The notes under the pieces: generated by a model
Databases searched by the model: none
What the model was told of the DNA's origin: nothing
What the model saw: the letters and a program-made list of their open reading frames with translations, nothing else
Shown here: in pieces, positions 20,815 through 32,698 of the stretch
Numbering within the stretch: position 1 is the stretch's first letter
How the letters are laid out: every line of letters begins with the position of its first letter
Source: Procambarus clarkii
Lineage: Eukaryota > Arthropoda > Malacostraca > Decapoda > Cambaridae
Assembly: GCF_040958095.1 (NCBI RefSeq)
Contig: NC_091208.1
Span: 16,485,267-16,549,266 of the forward strand
Length of the DNA: 64,000 nt
Direction of reading: 5' to 3'
Program-made: the position numbers and the translations under genes

Positions 20815-20819
<5 letters not shown>

Positions 20820-20847
20820 CGATGTTCCCTTCGGGAACATCGATCAT
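20815..20847. repeat. Perfect hairpin at PLE-B 5' end
   Basis: ATGATCGATGTTCCC, loop TTC, GGGAACATCGATCAT: 15-bp arms with a 3-nt loop, starting directly at the end of (AT)n. Confidence 0.93.
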
Positions 20848-20935
20848 AAATATTTTATTAAAACGATACAGAAGACCTGTAGTTACTTTATACAGAAGAA
20901 TAGAAAAAGTGGATTTCGCAGTTTAGAAGGCTCAC

Positions 20936-22117
20936 TTGGATTTGGAATTTCTACAAACCTGTAAGGTGCATCGTTTGGTCCTAAGATTTCTCAGGTTTAA
21001 AGTGTATTCCGACAAATTTGCGTTAACAAGTGAATATAATAATTGGTTATTAAGATTGTTGGACTTTGAAATTTCTGAAAAGCAGAAGCGAGTAAATAAG
21101 TTGAAAAGTGAATTTCACGTGAACTTGGAGAATTTCAAGATCTTGGTTTCCTGGGTTGATTTTGCATCCTTAAAATGTAAATATGAAAATTATAATGATA
21201 AAGGAGTTGAAAAATGTAAACTTATTCACGGGAAGAAAATGCGGAATTTGCGTATACCTTCATTTAATTCGGTGGACCTTGATAAGGTGGTTTTCAATTT
21301 TTCAAAGAGAATTTTTTCTCCCATTGAGAAAGAACTTCTCTCTCTGGGGTTAGACTTCGGGTTGACGTGTAAAAAACCTAAATTTGTTAATCATTTTTTA
21401 GGTTTTGAGCGGTTATGCAATATAGTGAAAACTTGTACCCTAAGGACTGGTACAAAATATAGTTGGACCAATATCATCAGTACTGTTTCTTCCTTAGCAC
21501 ATGAAGTCTTTAATGACTTTGGTAAATATAAATCTACATTCCCTCCTTTTGACAAAAGGAAATTGGATTGTATTAATGGCTTCAAGAATGATAGGAGTAT
21601 TTGTATTTCTAGACCAGATAAAGGTAGGGGTATAGTGGTTTCGGATAAGTTAGATTATGTGAATAAGGTTGAAAGGCTGTTAGAAGACCCCTCTAAATTT
21701 AAGTTGGTTGATATAGACCCCTTTTCGTATATTTTGAAATGTGAGGATAAACTAAATAGAGTTTTAAGAAGTCTGAAAGACTCTCTTTTTGATTATACAA
21801 AATTACTTGCAACTGGCTCTAAGCCAGGCATCTTATATGGGTTACCTAAAGTTCATAAAACAGGTATACCGATTCGTCCTATTTTACCAGCGATTGGCAC
21901 TTTTAATTACAAACTGGCAAAGTTTCTGGTTCCATTATTAGAACCATTAACGCATAATGAATTTACTGAGAGAAATTCTCAGGATTTTGTAAAAGAACTT
22001 TCCTCTTTAAATTTTGAGTTCCCAACTATAATGGCCAGTTTCGATGTTGAATCACTTTTTACTAATATTCCTCTGTTGGAAACCATTGATAATTTGTGTA
22101 AATCAATTATTTGCTGA
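20936..22117 (+). pseudogene. PLE-B reverse transcriptase, N-terminal part
   Basis: ~390 residues. The N-terminal region is rich in Lys/Phe, followed by SRPDKGRGIVVSDKLDYVNK (the DKG...DY segment typical of PLE RTs), GILYGLPKVHKTGIPIRPIL, and ASFDVESLFTNIP with the motif A Asp. A frameshift between ~22105 and 22117 moves the RT into the next frame. The exact start is uncertain: in-frame sequence runs upstream to about 20850 without a better Met. Confidence 0.88.
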
Positions 22118-23276
22118 CACTAATTTAGTGTCTGGATATTGTAGTAAAATATTCAGACGGCTGTTAGAAATAGCAGTTAAAGACTCCGTCTTTATGTTTA
22201 ATAATAAATATTATAAACAAATTGATGGAGTAGCAATGGGGTCTCCTTTAGGTCCTGCACTGGCTAATACTTTTTTGAGTTTTCATGAAATAAATTGGCT
22301 TGATAAATGTCCTTTGGCCTTTAAACCAGTCTTGTACAGGAGATATGTAGATGACACTTTTTTGTTGTTTAGGGACCAGTGTCATATTGAGAAATTTAGA
22401 GAGTATCTTAATGCACAACATAGTAATATACGGTTTACTGCAGAGTGTGAAGTTGATAATTCATTGTCGTTTCTTGATGTCAAAGTGAATAACCTTAATG
22501 GGTTCAACACTAATGTTTTTAGGAAACTAACTTTTACTGGTTTAGGTTTAAATTTTAATTCTTTTGTTCCTGATATTTTTAAGAAAAATGCAATTAACAC
22601 TCTACTGAATAGGGCCTTTGTTTTATGTTCAAATTGGAATAACTTTGATCAAGAAATTAATTTTCTTGTGAAATTTTTTTCAAATAAAGGTTATCCTTTG
22701 CATATGGTTTATACCTTTATAAGGAATTTCTTAAATAAGAAGTTTCACCCATTGTGTCGGATTACTACAGTAGAAAGGGATATTAAATATATTAAATTAC
22801 CATTTTATGGCACTATTAGTTTTTCTGTAAGGAGTCGTTTGAGGAGACTGTTACAGCATTGTAGTCCTCAAGTAGACTTTAGATTTATTTTTGTCAACAC
22901 AAATATCATAGGCTCTTATTTTAAATTTAAAGATAAAGTGCCTACCCCTTTGTGCTCAAGTGTCGTATATATGTATAATTGTTCCAGCTGTAATGCTGGA
23001 TATATCGGGAGTTCCATTCGGAACTTTAAGATTAGGATACTTGAGCACCGGGGAGTATCTTTTAGGACTGGATTACCATTGTCTAAACCAGCATTTTCGG
23101 AGATTAGAAACCATTGTTATGAGTTTAATCATTCTCTGCTGGAATCTGATTTTAAAATTCTGGACACTTGTATGAATGGCCAGTCAGACTTGAGAGTAAT
23201 GGAATCCTTATATATAAAGGAGCTGCGGCCTCTGTTAAATAGCAACCTTTCAGCTGTTCAATTGTACACTGTATAG
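22105..23276 (+). pseudogene. PLE-B RT C-terminal part plus GIY-YIG endonuclease
   Basis: Resumes with LFADTNLVSGYCSKIF, then YKQIDGVAMGSPLGPALANT (motif B), RRYVDDTFLLF (motif C), LSFLDVKV, and finally the endonuclease: SSVVYMYNCSSCNAGYIGSS (GIY...YIG with paired Cys), FKIRILEH (Arg) and RVMESLYIKELRPLLN (Glu). It ends LSAVQLYTV. Apart from the one upstream frameshift it is intact over ~390 residues, suggesting recent activity. Confidence 0.9.
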
Positions 23277-23953
23277 TGCACAGTAGGACCTGTAATTTGA
23301 TTTAAAGTTCATTCTGGTAGTTTAATTTTATTATAATTTTGTTTAGTTTACCATGTCTTTGCCTTTTCTTACTAATTTCAAGTCTTGACATTGTACATTA
23401 TTATAATTTTTTATTTAGGATATATAATACATTTTTTGGTATTTAGTTTTATTTAATATTTGAGTTTTTATAAGATTTTGGTTAGTACTTTATAATTGTC
23501 GTTTATTCTGTTTGCATTTTATATACATTTTTTGTAGATTTTTATTCATTATATGAATATTTGTTATAGTGTTTAGAATCTATGCATTAGCTATCAAGTT
23601 TCACTTCTGATCACTTCGCGTAAGTTTAATAGAATAGTTTGTTTTAGTAGTTATAAAATTCATCTTGTAATTTAATGGACTTTTAAATTAGTTTTTATCT
23701 ATGTGACATATAACAAGTTTTATTTGTTTTGATCACTTTAAGTAAGCTTAAGTGTTTTGTTTTTTAAGCATTTTCCTTTCTTTGATAGGCAATTATATTC
23801 AGTATGAGTTCTTTGTTTACCAGTTATTTGATTGTGATTTCTGTTTTTCTTTTAGATCTGATAATAAATACGAGAAGTATTCGAAACGTTATGCATTTTA
23901 AAGTAAAGAATCTGAAACAAGATGTACAGTATATCCCTGGTTCTCCTATTCAT

Positions 23954-23957
<4 letters not shown>
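23277..23957 (+). other. PLE-B 3' UTR
   Basis: Strongly T-rich noncoding sequence between the PLE-B stop and the (AT)n tract. No gene or hairpin recognised. Confidence 0.65.

Positions 23958-24041
<84 letters not shown>
23958..24041. repeat. (AT)n microsatellite
   Basis: Right flank of PLE-B. Confidence 0.97.
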
Positions 24042-24044
<3 letters not shown>

Positions 24045-24302
24045 GAGAATGTCTGTCAGTCTGTGTGTGTTTTTTCTGTCCAGATGCCTGGAGCTATCTA
24101 CTCAGATCTATGGTTGAGTCAACCCCGAACATCGATAGTCTCCTATTTCCTTCTTCAAGAATGATTGGCTGCTATTCCATACCTCAGCAACTCCACTGAA
24201 GTCTGAAATGCAGTTTGTGTCCTGCGTGTTTTCCAAAGGGTTTTTAACTGTTTATAATATCGCAATTTAATCATAAAACATAACTACAAGTTTTTTTTTA
24301 AC

Positions 24303-25646
24303 TTCTCTGAGGAGTTGGTTATATATATTATTTTTAGGGAGGATATATTATCAGAGGGAGCCGGTCGGCCGAGCGGACAGCACGCTGGACTTGTGATCTT
24401 GTGGTCCTGGGTTCGATCCCAGGCGCCGGCGAGAAACGATGGGCATAGTTTCTTCCACCCTATGCCCCTGTTACCTAGCAGTAAAATAGGTACCTGGGTG
24501 TTAGTCAGCTGTCACGGGCTGCCTCCTGGGGGTGGAGGCCTGGTCGAGGACCGGGCCACGGGGACACTAAAAGCCCCGAAATCATCTCAAGATAATCTCA
24601 AGATAATCTCAAGAAAATTTTAGGGAGATATCTTTACTCACTACCTCATGTGCCAAACTTAAAGGTAAGAATTAATGAATCCCGCTGCCGTCCTCGCTGA
24701 ACAGCAACAAAAGACCATGGGTCCAGACCAAATCGCTGTTGACCATGCAAGGATCCAAACACCTTTGTCACCACTAGTCCCCGGCAGCAGTAAATAATAA
24801 ATAAAAAAAACAGGAAAACAAAGCAGTACCCCTGTTGGCACCTCTCTTATGCCTACAACACCTCAAGAGGTCACCTGGTATTGCCAGGTGAACTCTTGAG
24901 GTGACTGCATTAAATATGTGGAATTCACATCAGCAAGAACCTGTTGTCATGTACCACTTCTGAGCACATGGCAAGTCCTCTCTCAGTTACATTCACTCCG
25001 ATGATTTTCTTCAGGCTTTCTGGTTCCAATTCATCCACCCACTTTCTTCCCAAATTAAGGCAAATTACCTGAAATACTTGTTTTCTCTCAAGAATTTTTA
25101 GATCCACAGAGGCAAAAAGAAAAACATCTTAATATCAAGTAAATATGACATTTAATAAACAAAAGTACAATGAAACCAAACGAATATGGCACCCCAAATT
25201 AAGTCTTAAACACTCCAACTAAATCTTATAAACATAATAAGGATAAATATATATATAAACACTTTCTTTGCAATTATAACAAGCTCTCTCTTCATATATA
25301 TGCTCACCAAGTGTCTGCAAAGTCAACTCTGACATGCAGCTTCCACTCCCTAGATACAATGATCATGAATTACAAATTAAATACAAACATGCATACTTAA
25401 ATTCAGTAGCTGCAATAAAAATCCGTTCTGGTTAATATAGGAAGACTAAACCATCCACCAGAAGAGGAGGAGACGACGACGTTTCGGTCCGTCCTAGACC
25501 ATCATCAAGCCGATTATGATAGGAGCGAGGTTGTTGTTGTTTTAAATTTAGTTACTCATAACAAAATATCCATGAAGCATGGGCTATGATGAGCCAGTAG
25601 TGGACTTACCTGGCACAGGAGCGGGGCTGTAACTCGACGGGGGATG
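24303..25646. repeat. Dispersed repeat module, copy 2
   Basis: Direct copy of 1-1094, interrupted by a SINE at ~24342-24616. It ends at the same GTAACTCGACGGGGGA boundary, then runs into PLE-C. The minus strand at 25470-25512 reads TTGATGATGGTCTAGGACGG followed by ACCGAAACGTCGTC, close to a hammerhead core. The 260 bases before it (24042-24302) hold nothing I recognise. Confidence 0.65.
24342..24616 (+). mobile_element. tRNA-Thr-like SINE with target duplication
   Basis: GAGCCGGTCGGCCGAGCGG (A-box region) and GGGTTCGATCCC (B box, ending 24420). The anticodon-loop position reads CTTGTGA, i.e. TGT (Thr). A ~130-bp body and an AAGATAATCTC-repeat tail follow. The interrupted module reads TTTTAGGGAG on both sides of the insert, a ~10-bp target-site duplication; the uninterrupted copy at ~32-41 has the site once. 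Confidence 0.85.
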
Positions 25647-25874
25647 GGGGCAAGGGAGGCATTCCCTCGCCTCTCTCGCTCAAGGCAATAGATAGGCAGA
25701 GAGAGGTGAGGAGGAAGAAATTCCTAAAAGGAAATAGCAAGGCGAAAGGTACGGATAGGATGGGTGTAATAAAGGAGTGTAAGAAGGGGGGGAATAATAA
25801 TGGGTATAAGAATGGGAATGATGGAATAAGAGGAAAATAAAAAGAAAACAGAAAGAGAAAAAGGATGGGTAGGC

Positions 25875-26230
25875 TTATGTCAGGTCACGTTTGTTAGAAA
25901 GGTTAGAGCATTTGAGTATGTACTGTGAAAGGGAAGAGTTAACTGCAACAAAGCCAGGACTTAGGTTCATGTTGGGTATGTTGTGTATCAGAGCCGATTC
26001 GACAAGACGGCGTTTGTCAATAGTAGTAGAGGCAGAAAAGATTATTCTAGAAGACAAATCAATAGGATAATTAGAATCCCTAACATGACAGAAGAGAGCA
26101 TTGTTTGTGTCTGCAGACTTAACACTTCCTTTGTGTGTCTTAAGTCTGTCATTTAGTGTACGACTAGTTTTCCTAAAGTATTAGAGAGGACAAGACGAAC
26201 AAGAAATAGAGTAGACACCAGTAGCATTAG
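25875..26230 (-). pseudogene. PLE-C GIY-YIG endonuclease relic
   Basis: Minus-strand reading gives GVYSISCSSCPL, a stop, then YFRKTSRTLNDRLKTHKGS (YIG position degraded to YFR) and the C-terminal HNIPNMNLSPGF region. The paired Cys and the Arg are retained; the Gly of YIG is lost and a stop interrupts. Non-functional. Confidence 0.75.
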
Positions 26231-26699
26231 TAGCAGGAGGAGGAGCAGTGTGAACCAGATTAGGTCGAAAAGTGCTAGTCTGTCGAAAGGCGAACTTTAT
26301 GTCAAGAGCATGAAGGGGTATTAATGAGATTTTTGAGTTCAGAAATTGAGGGAAGTGAAGGGAAGGCAGAGCACAGTGCTAATGGTGTTGAAAACAGGTT
26401 TGGGATGAAAGAAAATTCGTTTAGCTTGAGAATAAGCACAGTTAATAAAATGTAAGGGGTAACCGAGGCGAGAGAAAGATTTGTAAATAAAGGGAATTTC
26501 AGAATCAAGAAACTGCGGGTCACTGTTGCATAAGAGCGGAGGAAGAGACAAGAACACTTTTCTTAACAGAAGGAGGATGGTAGGAAAAGAAGTAAATGTG
26601 CATGCCACTATGCATCGGTTTGTGGTAGACAAAAAAAGAGAACCCGGACACAGAGGTATGAACGTGAACGTCAAGAAAAGGAAGGAGGGAATTAGATTC

Positions 26700-27103
26700 T
26701 CATCCAACTTTGAAATTGATAGAAGGGGCCAAATTGTTCAATGAGGAGAGGAAAGGCTGGAAAATACTAAGGTCATGAAGCCATATAGTAAAAATGTCAT
26801 CAACATAGCGAAGCCAGAGAGAGGGACGAGTATCAATAGTGGGAAAAAGAACAGTTCCGAAATATTTCATATACAGATTGCTAAAAACAGGGGAGAGAGG
26901 AGAACCCATAGAGACTCCGAAAGTTTGAAAGAAGTATTTTCAGTTGAAAGTGAAGGAGTTAGAGTCAACACAGACTCTGATAAGTTTAAGCAAAACTGCA
27001 GGGGGGAAAGCGGGACATGAAGAAAGCCCTCAGTTGCCGTATAACTGAGGAAAGAGAGAACGTCATCAAGGGGGAACATTAGGAAACAGAGAGTCGACAT
27101 CAA
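26700..27103 (-). pseudogene. PLE-C reverse transcriptase palm relic
   Basis: Two overlapping frames: one carries PLDDVLSFLSYTATEGFLHV just after motif A, the other MGSPLSPVFSNLYMKYF (motif B) and LWLRYVDDIFTIWL (motif C). A frameshift lies between them near 26900. Confidence 0.82.
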
Positions 27104-27929
27104 GACTAAGCGTATTACAGGAGGGCTCCAGGTGCAGTCTTTTTATGAAGTACTTAAAGTGACGAAGGTAGGCAGGAGAAAAAGTGATAAGGTAAGGCGT
27201 CAGAGTTTTAGCTAGCCAGGAGGCAAGAGGATAGCCAACAGAGCCTCTTGAAGAAATGATAGGACGAAGAGGAACACCAGGTTTATGAGTCTTAGGTAGA
27301 CCATAGCAATAAGGAAGAGAAGAGCAGATGACACAGAAACGTTTTATTAGATCGAAATCAGGAGGAAAAAACTAGAGAGCTGTTTTAGTTTGTGGTTGAA
27401 AGAAGTTTTAAGGCGATCCAAAGGGTTAGAAACCAGAGGAGCGTATGAGTCAGAGAGCAAGACTGAGAGTCAGATTCAGACTGAAAGAGTCAGATCAAGA
27501 CAGAGAGTCAGAGCGTATGAGTCAGAGAGCTATCTGGACGTAGTCCACACGGTCAAGGACAACCACCGAGTTGCCTTTGTCGGAAAGAAGGATAAAAATA
27601 GAGTTGTTACCTTTCAGGGAGACAAGGGCAAGCTGGAAGCGACGAGGAAGGTGGTGATTTTTAGAAAACAAACTGTCAAGAACAGGGATAAGGGCCCCCG
27701 TCAGTGCAGACAGGTCCGAAAGAGTACTAGAGTTAGAATTCACAAACTAATCAAAGGAACTAATAAGGTCAATGCGACAGGCCAGGGGAAATAGCAAAAG
27801 AGAGACCAAATGCGAGAAGTTCTTGCTGGTGCTGAGAGAGAGGGGAAGAAGAAAAGTTGATAACACAGTCAGAAAGAGAGTATTTGGCACAAGTACTGTT
27901 GGAAATCAGACGTGGAAGTTTGTTGTGTT

Positions 27930-28380
27930 ATATAGAGGAGTGGTGGGAAGAGGAGAGGTGAGCAGTGCTGTGTAGTGTGCAGCAGTGGTGGGAAGAGGAG
28001 AGGTGAGCAGTGCTGTGTAGTGTGCAGCAGTGGTGGGAAGAGGAGAGGTGAGCAGTGCTGTGTAGTGTGCAGCAGTGGTGGGAAGAGGAGAGGTGAGCAG
28101 TGCTGTGTAGTGTGCAGCAGTGGTGGGAAGAGGAGAGGTGAGCAGTGCTGTGTAGTGTGCAGCAGTGGTGGGAAGAGGAGAGGTTCAGCAGTGTTGTGTA
28201 GTGTGCAGCAGTGGTGGGAAGAGGAGAGGTGAGCAGTGGTGGGAAGAGGAGAGGTTCAGCAGTGTTGTGTAGTGTGGAACAGTGGTGGGAAGAGGAGAGG
28301 TGAGCAGTGATGTGTAATGTGGAGGAGTGGTGGGAAGAGGAGAGGCGAGCAGTGTTGTGTAGTGTGGAGGAGTGGTGGAA
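27930..28380. repeat. 45-bp minisatellite, ~9-10 units
   Basis: Unit AGCAGTGGTGGGAAGAGGAG + AGGTGAGCAGTGCTGTGTAG + TGTGC, exact 45-bp period from 27961. Later units diverge and one is shortened. Because 45 is divisible by three, it stays open on both strands, producing spurious 15-residue protein repeats. It interrupts PLE-C. Confidence 0.92.
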
Positions 28381-28850
28381 AGAGGAGAGATGAGCTGTGT
28401 CAAAAGCGATGGGTTTTAGGATATTGCATAGATCACTGGGAAGAGAAGAAAACAGAAAGCGTTGATGTTGACGTACTGTTAGAAAAGCATCGTCAACTTG
28501 CAAGGAGGTGGACTGAATAAGTTCTTGAAGAAGAAGGCCTGTAAAAGGAGGAAGTTCTTGACGTATATGGTATGAACAAAGGTGTTTAATAAAAGGAGAG
28601 GATCCCGAAGTGATAAACTGGAGACAGTGAGATTAGGAACTAGGAAGAACGTGCTCCGCAAGACATTCTTTAAGAACCTAAGCTGGTTCTTGCGGCGTTT
28701 GGCGGTAACAAGGGGAAACTCCAAGGTGCGAAAAGCCTGTTTAAAGGAAGGTAGAGAATCGAAGAAATTAAACAGAGTAAGACGCTTTCTTGAGGCATCC
28801 ATATGCAGACGATGAATCACATTAACGTTGAAGATATGAAGACTAAACCA

Positions 28851-29290
28851 CACACCAGAAGATGAGACGCTTCTGTCCGTCCTGGACCAGACTGAGTTTT
28901 TGTGTGTTGATGTTGACTGAGGTGTGAGGACGATGGAGGGAGCGTTCTGTGTTTGACGTCAAGCCGTTTGCCCCAACAACCAAATGTCAATACGTAAAAT
29001 TATCATACATTATATCGTTTACATGAAAGTTCAATAAACTCGTAAGCATAAAATTAGAGCCATCTCCCTTTGTCATTAATCCACATATATTAATTTGTAT
29101 TCATTGTTCTACACAATTTTCCTTTTCGATAGCATCGTGAATTATACAAACTGGGGTGTGTTGTTTTGTCCAATGGCGCTTGTCGTTACAAAGTGTCTAT
29201 TCATTCATAATCTAACCCAATACTACGATAACAACAAACACGGCTTTGCCATTCTGCACTTTCCAAGAAATTCGGGGTAAAGTAATACCT
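28851..29290. other. No recognised feature
   Basis: The first ~40 bases carry a degenerate copy of the GACG...GTCCGTCCTGGACC motif from the repeat module. The rest is unremarkable AT-rich DNA. Confidence 0.4.
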
Positions 29291-29935
29291 TTCCTCGACT
29301 GTTCAGTCTTTTACTCGTTATGAAGGAGGTGCATCCTTTTCTTTCCTCGTACAGAGGAAACCTCTTCGTCAGGTCCAACTTGGAGAAGTATTTGCTTGGA
29401 GCGAATTGAATACAGATCTCTTTGTTAACATCGATTCGGTATCGAATTCGACGATAGAGTTCAACCTCCTGAAGCCGAGACAGATGCATACTCCACCTCA
29501 TGGTTTCTTGTTCAATACCATCAGGTTGGAGTAGGGTGAGACAGATTTCTTGATTACAACATCTTTTATCACCGCTTGCAGCTCGGCCCTCACCTGTGAC
29601 ACCAGGTGGTATGGGACTGGGTGTGACTTGGTATGTGCAGCTAGTCGTTACATCAGCAGTATAAGGTAGCTTTCTACGTTTGCTACCTTTCCACCTTTGC
29701 TACCTTTTCCACCTTTGCTACCTTGGTAACATCAGAGAGCACCTGGGTGAACTCTCCGCTCCGGTCAGTTGAGATACCTGCTCAGACGACAGTCGAGTGC
29801 TGACGTTCACGTCCTCGTAGGTTCTTTCTTGCTGCTGGTTATATAGGCCCGGCTGGCCTACCTTGTCATCGTCTGCAGCTACCAACACTACAGACCATTG
29901 TAGAGTGCAATGAGTGGTCATCAGAATTGGACTTC
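29291..29935 (-). pseudogene. Ty3/gypsy pol fragment (gypsy relic 3)
   Basis: Minus strand: linker with LSSEQVSQLTG near 29790, then KKSVSPYSNLM-like and FRRLNSIVEFDTESMLTKRS-like RT segments, then KYFSKLDLTKRF (RT motif A region) near 29350-29390. Frameshifts and stops throughout. No LTRs were found; related in style to gypsy RTs but not to elements 1 or 2 in detail. Confidence 0.6.
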
Positions 29936-30129
29936 AGGTCCAGTCACTGCAGAACTTCTCTGGCCTTTCCTCTTGCTCTTCTTTTGCATCAGCTTCTTCA
30001 CGTCATTCTGATTGGAGTCAATGTCACTGACGTCATCACCCGACGTGTTGGGTCGGACGGCAGTCGCTGTCTTCGACGATCCGGCAACGGCTGTCATCCT
30101 AACTGATTTTCGCTTGTGAGAAAATCAGT

Positions 30130-30206
30130 AGGAGTGACAAGGATTCGAACCTATGCTCTGGGTACCTGCAAGCAAGCGCTTTAGACGAATAAGTCACGAC
30201 ATGGTC
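30130..30206 (-). mobile_element. tRNA-like SINE head
   Basis: Minus-strand B box GGTTCGAATCC (30141-30151) and an upstream A-box-like segment. No body was traced. Confidence 0.5.
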
Positions 30207-30324
30207 AAAAGGATTGCAATTTGGGATTCAACTGAATCCTGTAGAATTTCTAATGCTTCCATTTAAACCGACCTAGAGTTTCACACATTCTCTTCATGCA
30301 CTCTTGTTTTGTTGTCCAGCAATT

Positions 30325-30600
30325 CTACTTTTGGAATGCAAGGAAGGGAAGGGAACTATGAGGAGAAAGCGTCAAGCCATTACGACTATGAAGCACTTGG
30401 AAGGGACGAGGATAAGGGTTTGGGATGGGACCAGAGTGGGGGGGGGCAGAAGGAATGATGCCCAACCACTTGCGCGGTCGGGGATTGAACGCCGACCTGC
30501 ATGAAGTTGCTTCACCAATAAGGGAAAATCTCATTGATTTTCCAAGCATCCTAGTGACACTGGGATGCCTTAACTGACTGATTATGTGGTTCACTCATGG
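30325..30600 (-). mobile_element. tRNA-related SINE
   Basis: Minus strand: GCAGGTCGGCGTTCAATCCC (B-box-like) followed by a long body containing CCCCAC and AGTCGTAATGGCTTGACGC. A frame of ~89 residues across it is fortuitous. It resembles a repeat class common in crayfish DNA (from general familiarity, not searched). Confidence 0.55.
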
Positions 30601-32698
30601 TGTCAGAGAAGCGACACCATTTACTAACATTTAATACAATGGGTAGATAATATTGCTGCTGTTTGTACCAACAAATTAACTAAAAGAAAACGAGACTTCA
30701 GTGGAAATTACCCCGGAAGAAAACAGCGATATCATTGCCACATCGCTATTCACTAGTTAATAATATTGTGAATTCCTCTTAAAAGACCAGGCTAGCATTA
30801 CAATCAATAAGAAAAAACTCTCTATGACTGGATCTAATATAATTACTAACAAACTAACGTCTACCTCCAATTGTCAATAAAAAGACAGTATAGGAACCGG
30901 TGAGTGAATGGCATTTCTCTGAGCTGAGTGGAGGACGACGCTATATAATATTTAACGTAAGCACCGCCACCCTGGAGCAGAATCAAACTCCGCACAATTT
31001 TCCCTCTAGACACAGTATTACGAGACCGAAAACGTCCCGTTATCAACACGAGTCTCGTCTACAATATGGGAAGTGTTCTTACCTGAAACCCGTTATATCT
31101 AATTCATTCCTGGCCAGTAATGTTAGGTAGATTAGAGGATCGGTTAGAATGCTAGCGAGCAACCTAAACAGGGTAAATATTACTTAAATCTTATCTATTC
31201 AATTAAAACAATATTACCCCTGATATAGCTGTCATATATAGGTTACGATTGTGTGTGTCCTTTGAAAATGAAGGGGGAATTAGCACTAACTACCTGATAC
31301 AACAGATAACATGTGATGAAGCCAGCCTCACCCACGAGGAGTATCCGTTAGTGTGTTCTTTCATGGTCATATCTGGTTGAACAGGCCATAATCAAATATA
31401 CAGATAAGATGCTGTAGTTGTTTTAATTTTAATTAATAACATATGTAGTCTTAACATTGTAGTGAATTTCTACCAAACAATAATTTCGATTGATTGACTA
31501 TAAATAATAAACCCAATAATGTGTAGGAAATGATTTGGTGGAATAAACTCATACAGTCCACTATCGAAATAAATAAATTAACGTAAGAAATAAATTACTA
31601 TATAAATTAATATAAATATATATATTGTAAATAAATAAATCCCAGGAGTCAGTTTTCCCCCATATTAGTTGTCCTCAATGAACCGGATCAATCAGGAACT
31701 TTATACTAGTTCTCTGACCAAATTATTGGTCAACTTCGAACTTGTCCATCAAATTAAATGAAACAGTGCAATAAATCAGTAAACAATATATTATAAACAA
31801 ATAAAGCCACCCTCAGACTAGCCACCCAGAAGCATTACCTCTCAGTGGTTTTCATGGAGTAACATCCACCAAATTCGTGGCGTGTTTAATCTGTGGAAGG
31901 ACACCACTTAAATTAAAACCAGCCAAATTGTTCCTACGTCTTTGCCAGTATATCCACACTAAAATATTGTGGTGTTTAATTTTGCAAAGTCACTAATAAA
32001 AGAAATAATACTTCTAAGTAATACTTTATTATAGTATTATTAATACTTTACTAAATAATACTTTATAACTAATAAGTTAATAAGAGGCTAACAACACCAA
32101 TTGTATATATAATTTTTCTTGAATAGAGAATTATTTAACAAATAAAATATAATCCCAATTAAATTATATTGCACTAGTCTTTACTAAACAATGTTGTATT
32201 TTATTTAACTAATTACCAACCCACTACAGGTTTGGATTATTATTGACTATTTGAACAAAATATAATTTAATCTAATCCCATTTAATACCATAGTCTAGTT
32301 GTACTATACTCAACAGCTTAACACCATTAATTATTTGTGCAGACCCTATTTCGGGTAGAATTTATACCAGCATGAGTTCTACTGTGTATCTATAATTATT
32401 TACCTACAGTCATTTTACCTTTGAGTATTAATTACTGTCTACACCAACCAAAGGTGATTTTGAGGAGCCAACCTGAAGTATATTCAACAGGGGCACTGAT
32501 TACCACTCAAATCATTTGTGTGTGATTATACATATATTATTTGTATGTGCTAACCTCCAAGGAAGTAGGACTTAAGCCTTGTGACGGCACATTTTATCCG
32601 AGGCTACTTCCATCAGTGTTTGTTCAAAATTTATGAGCTAATACCCCAGTTATTTCCATTACGAATTTATGGGCCCAACAAAACAGAATTCAGCAGCC
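30601..32698. other. AT-rich DNA with no recognised gene
   Basis: About 2.1 kb with no long frame, no RNA gene and no strong repeat visible by eye. Confidence 0.5.

Larger units (their letters stand above)
20815..23957 (+). mobile_element. Penelope-like element PLE-B, nearly intact
   Basis: Begins at a 33-bp hairpin abutting (AT)n and contains a long RT plus GIY-YIG open frame (20936-23276) broken by one frameshift. It ends in ~0.68 kb of AT-rich 3' UTR that stops at (AT)n. Coding sequence is AT-rich and differs clearly from PLE-A, so it is a separate family. The RT YVDD and the endonuclease are both intact. Confidence 0.9.
25647..28850 (-). mobile_element. Penelope-like element PLE-C, decayed
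   Basis: Minus-strand PLE with domains in the expected order from high to low coordinates: N-terminal region (28850-28400), minisatellite (27930-28380), DKGNSVVVLDRVDY segment (~27560), LPKTHKPGVPLRPIIS segment (~27270), motif A/B/C region (27100-26740, with WLRYVDDIFTIW intact) and GIY-YIG relic (26230-25875). Many frameshifts and stops. Its 3' end meets the repeat module at 25646. Confidence 0.82.

Noticed and set aside
24356..24430. Functional tRNA-Thr gene
   Set aside because: It has a good B box but is followed by a SINE body and repeat tail and is flanked by a target duplication. Other tRNA-like heads at 7231, 10437, 11764, 12452, 30130 and 30325 are rejected for the same kind of reason.
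26526..27794. Plus-strand basic proteins in the PLE-C region
   Set aside because: Antisense shadows of the PLE-C frames.
27930..28503. A repetitive secreted or structural protein gene (Ser/His- or Gly/Lys/Arg-rich)
   Set aside because: A 45-bp minisatellite inside a broken PLE; both strands are equally open.
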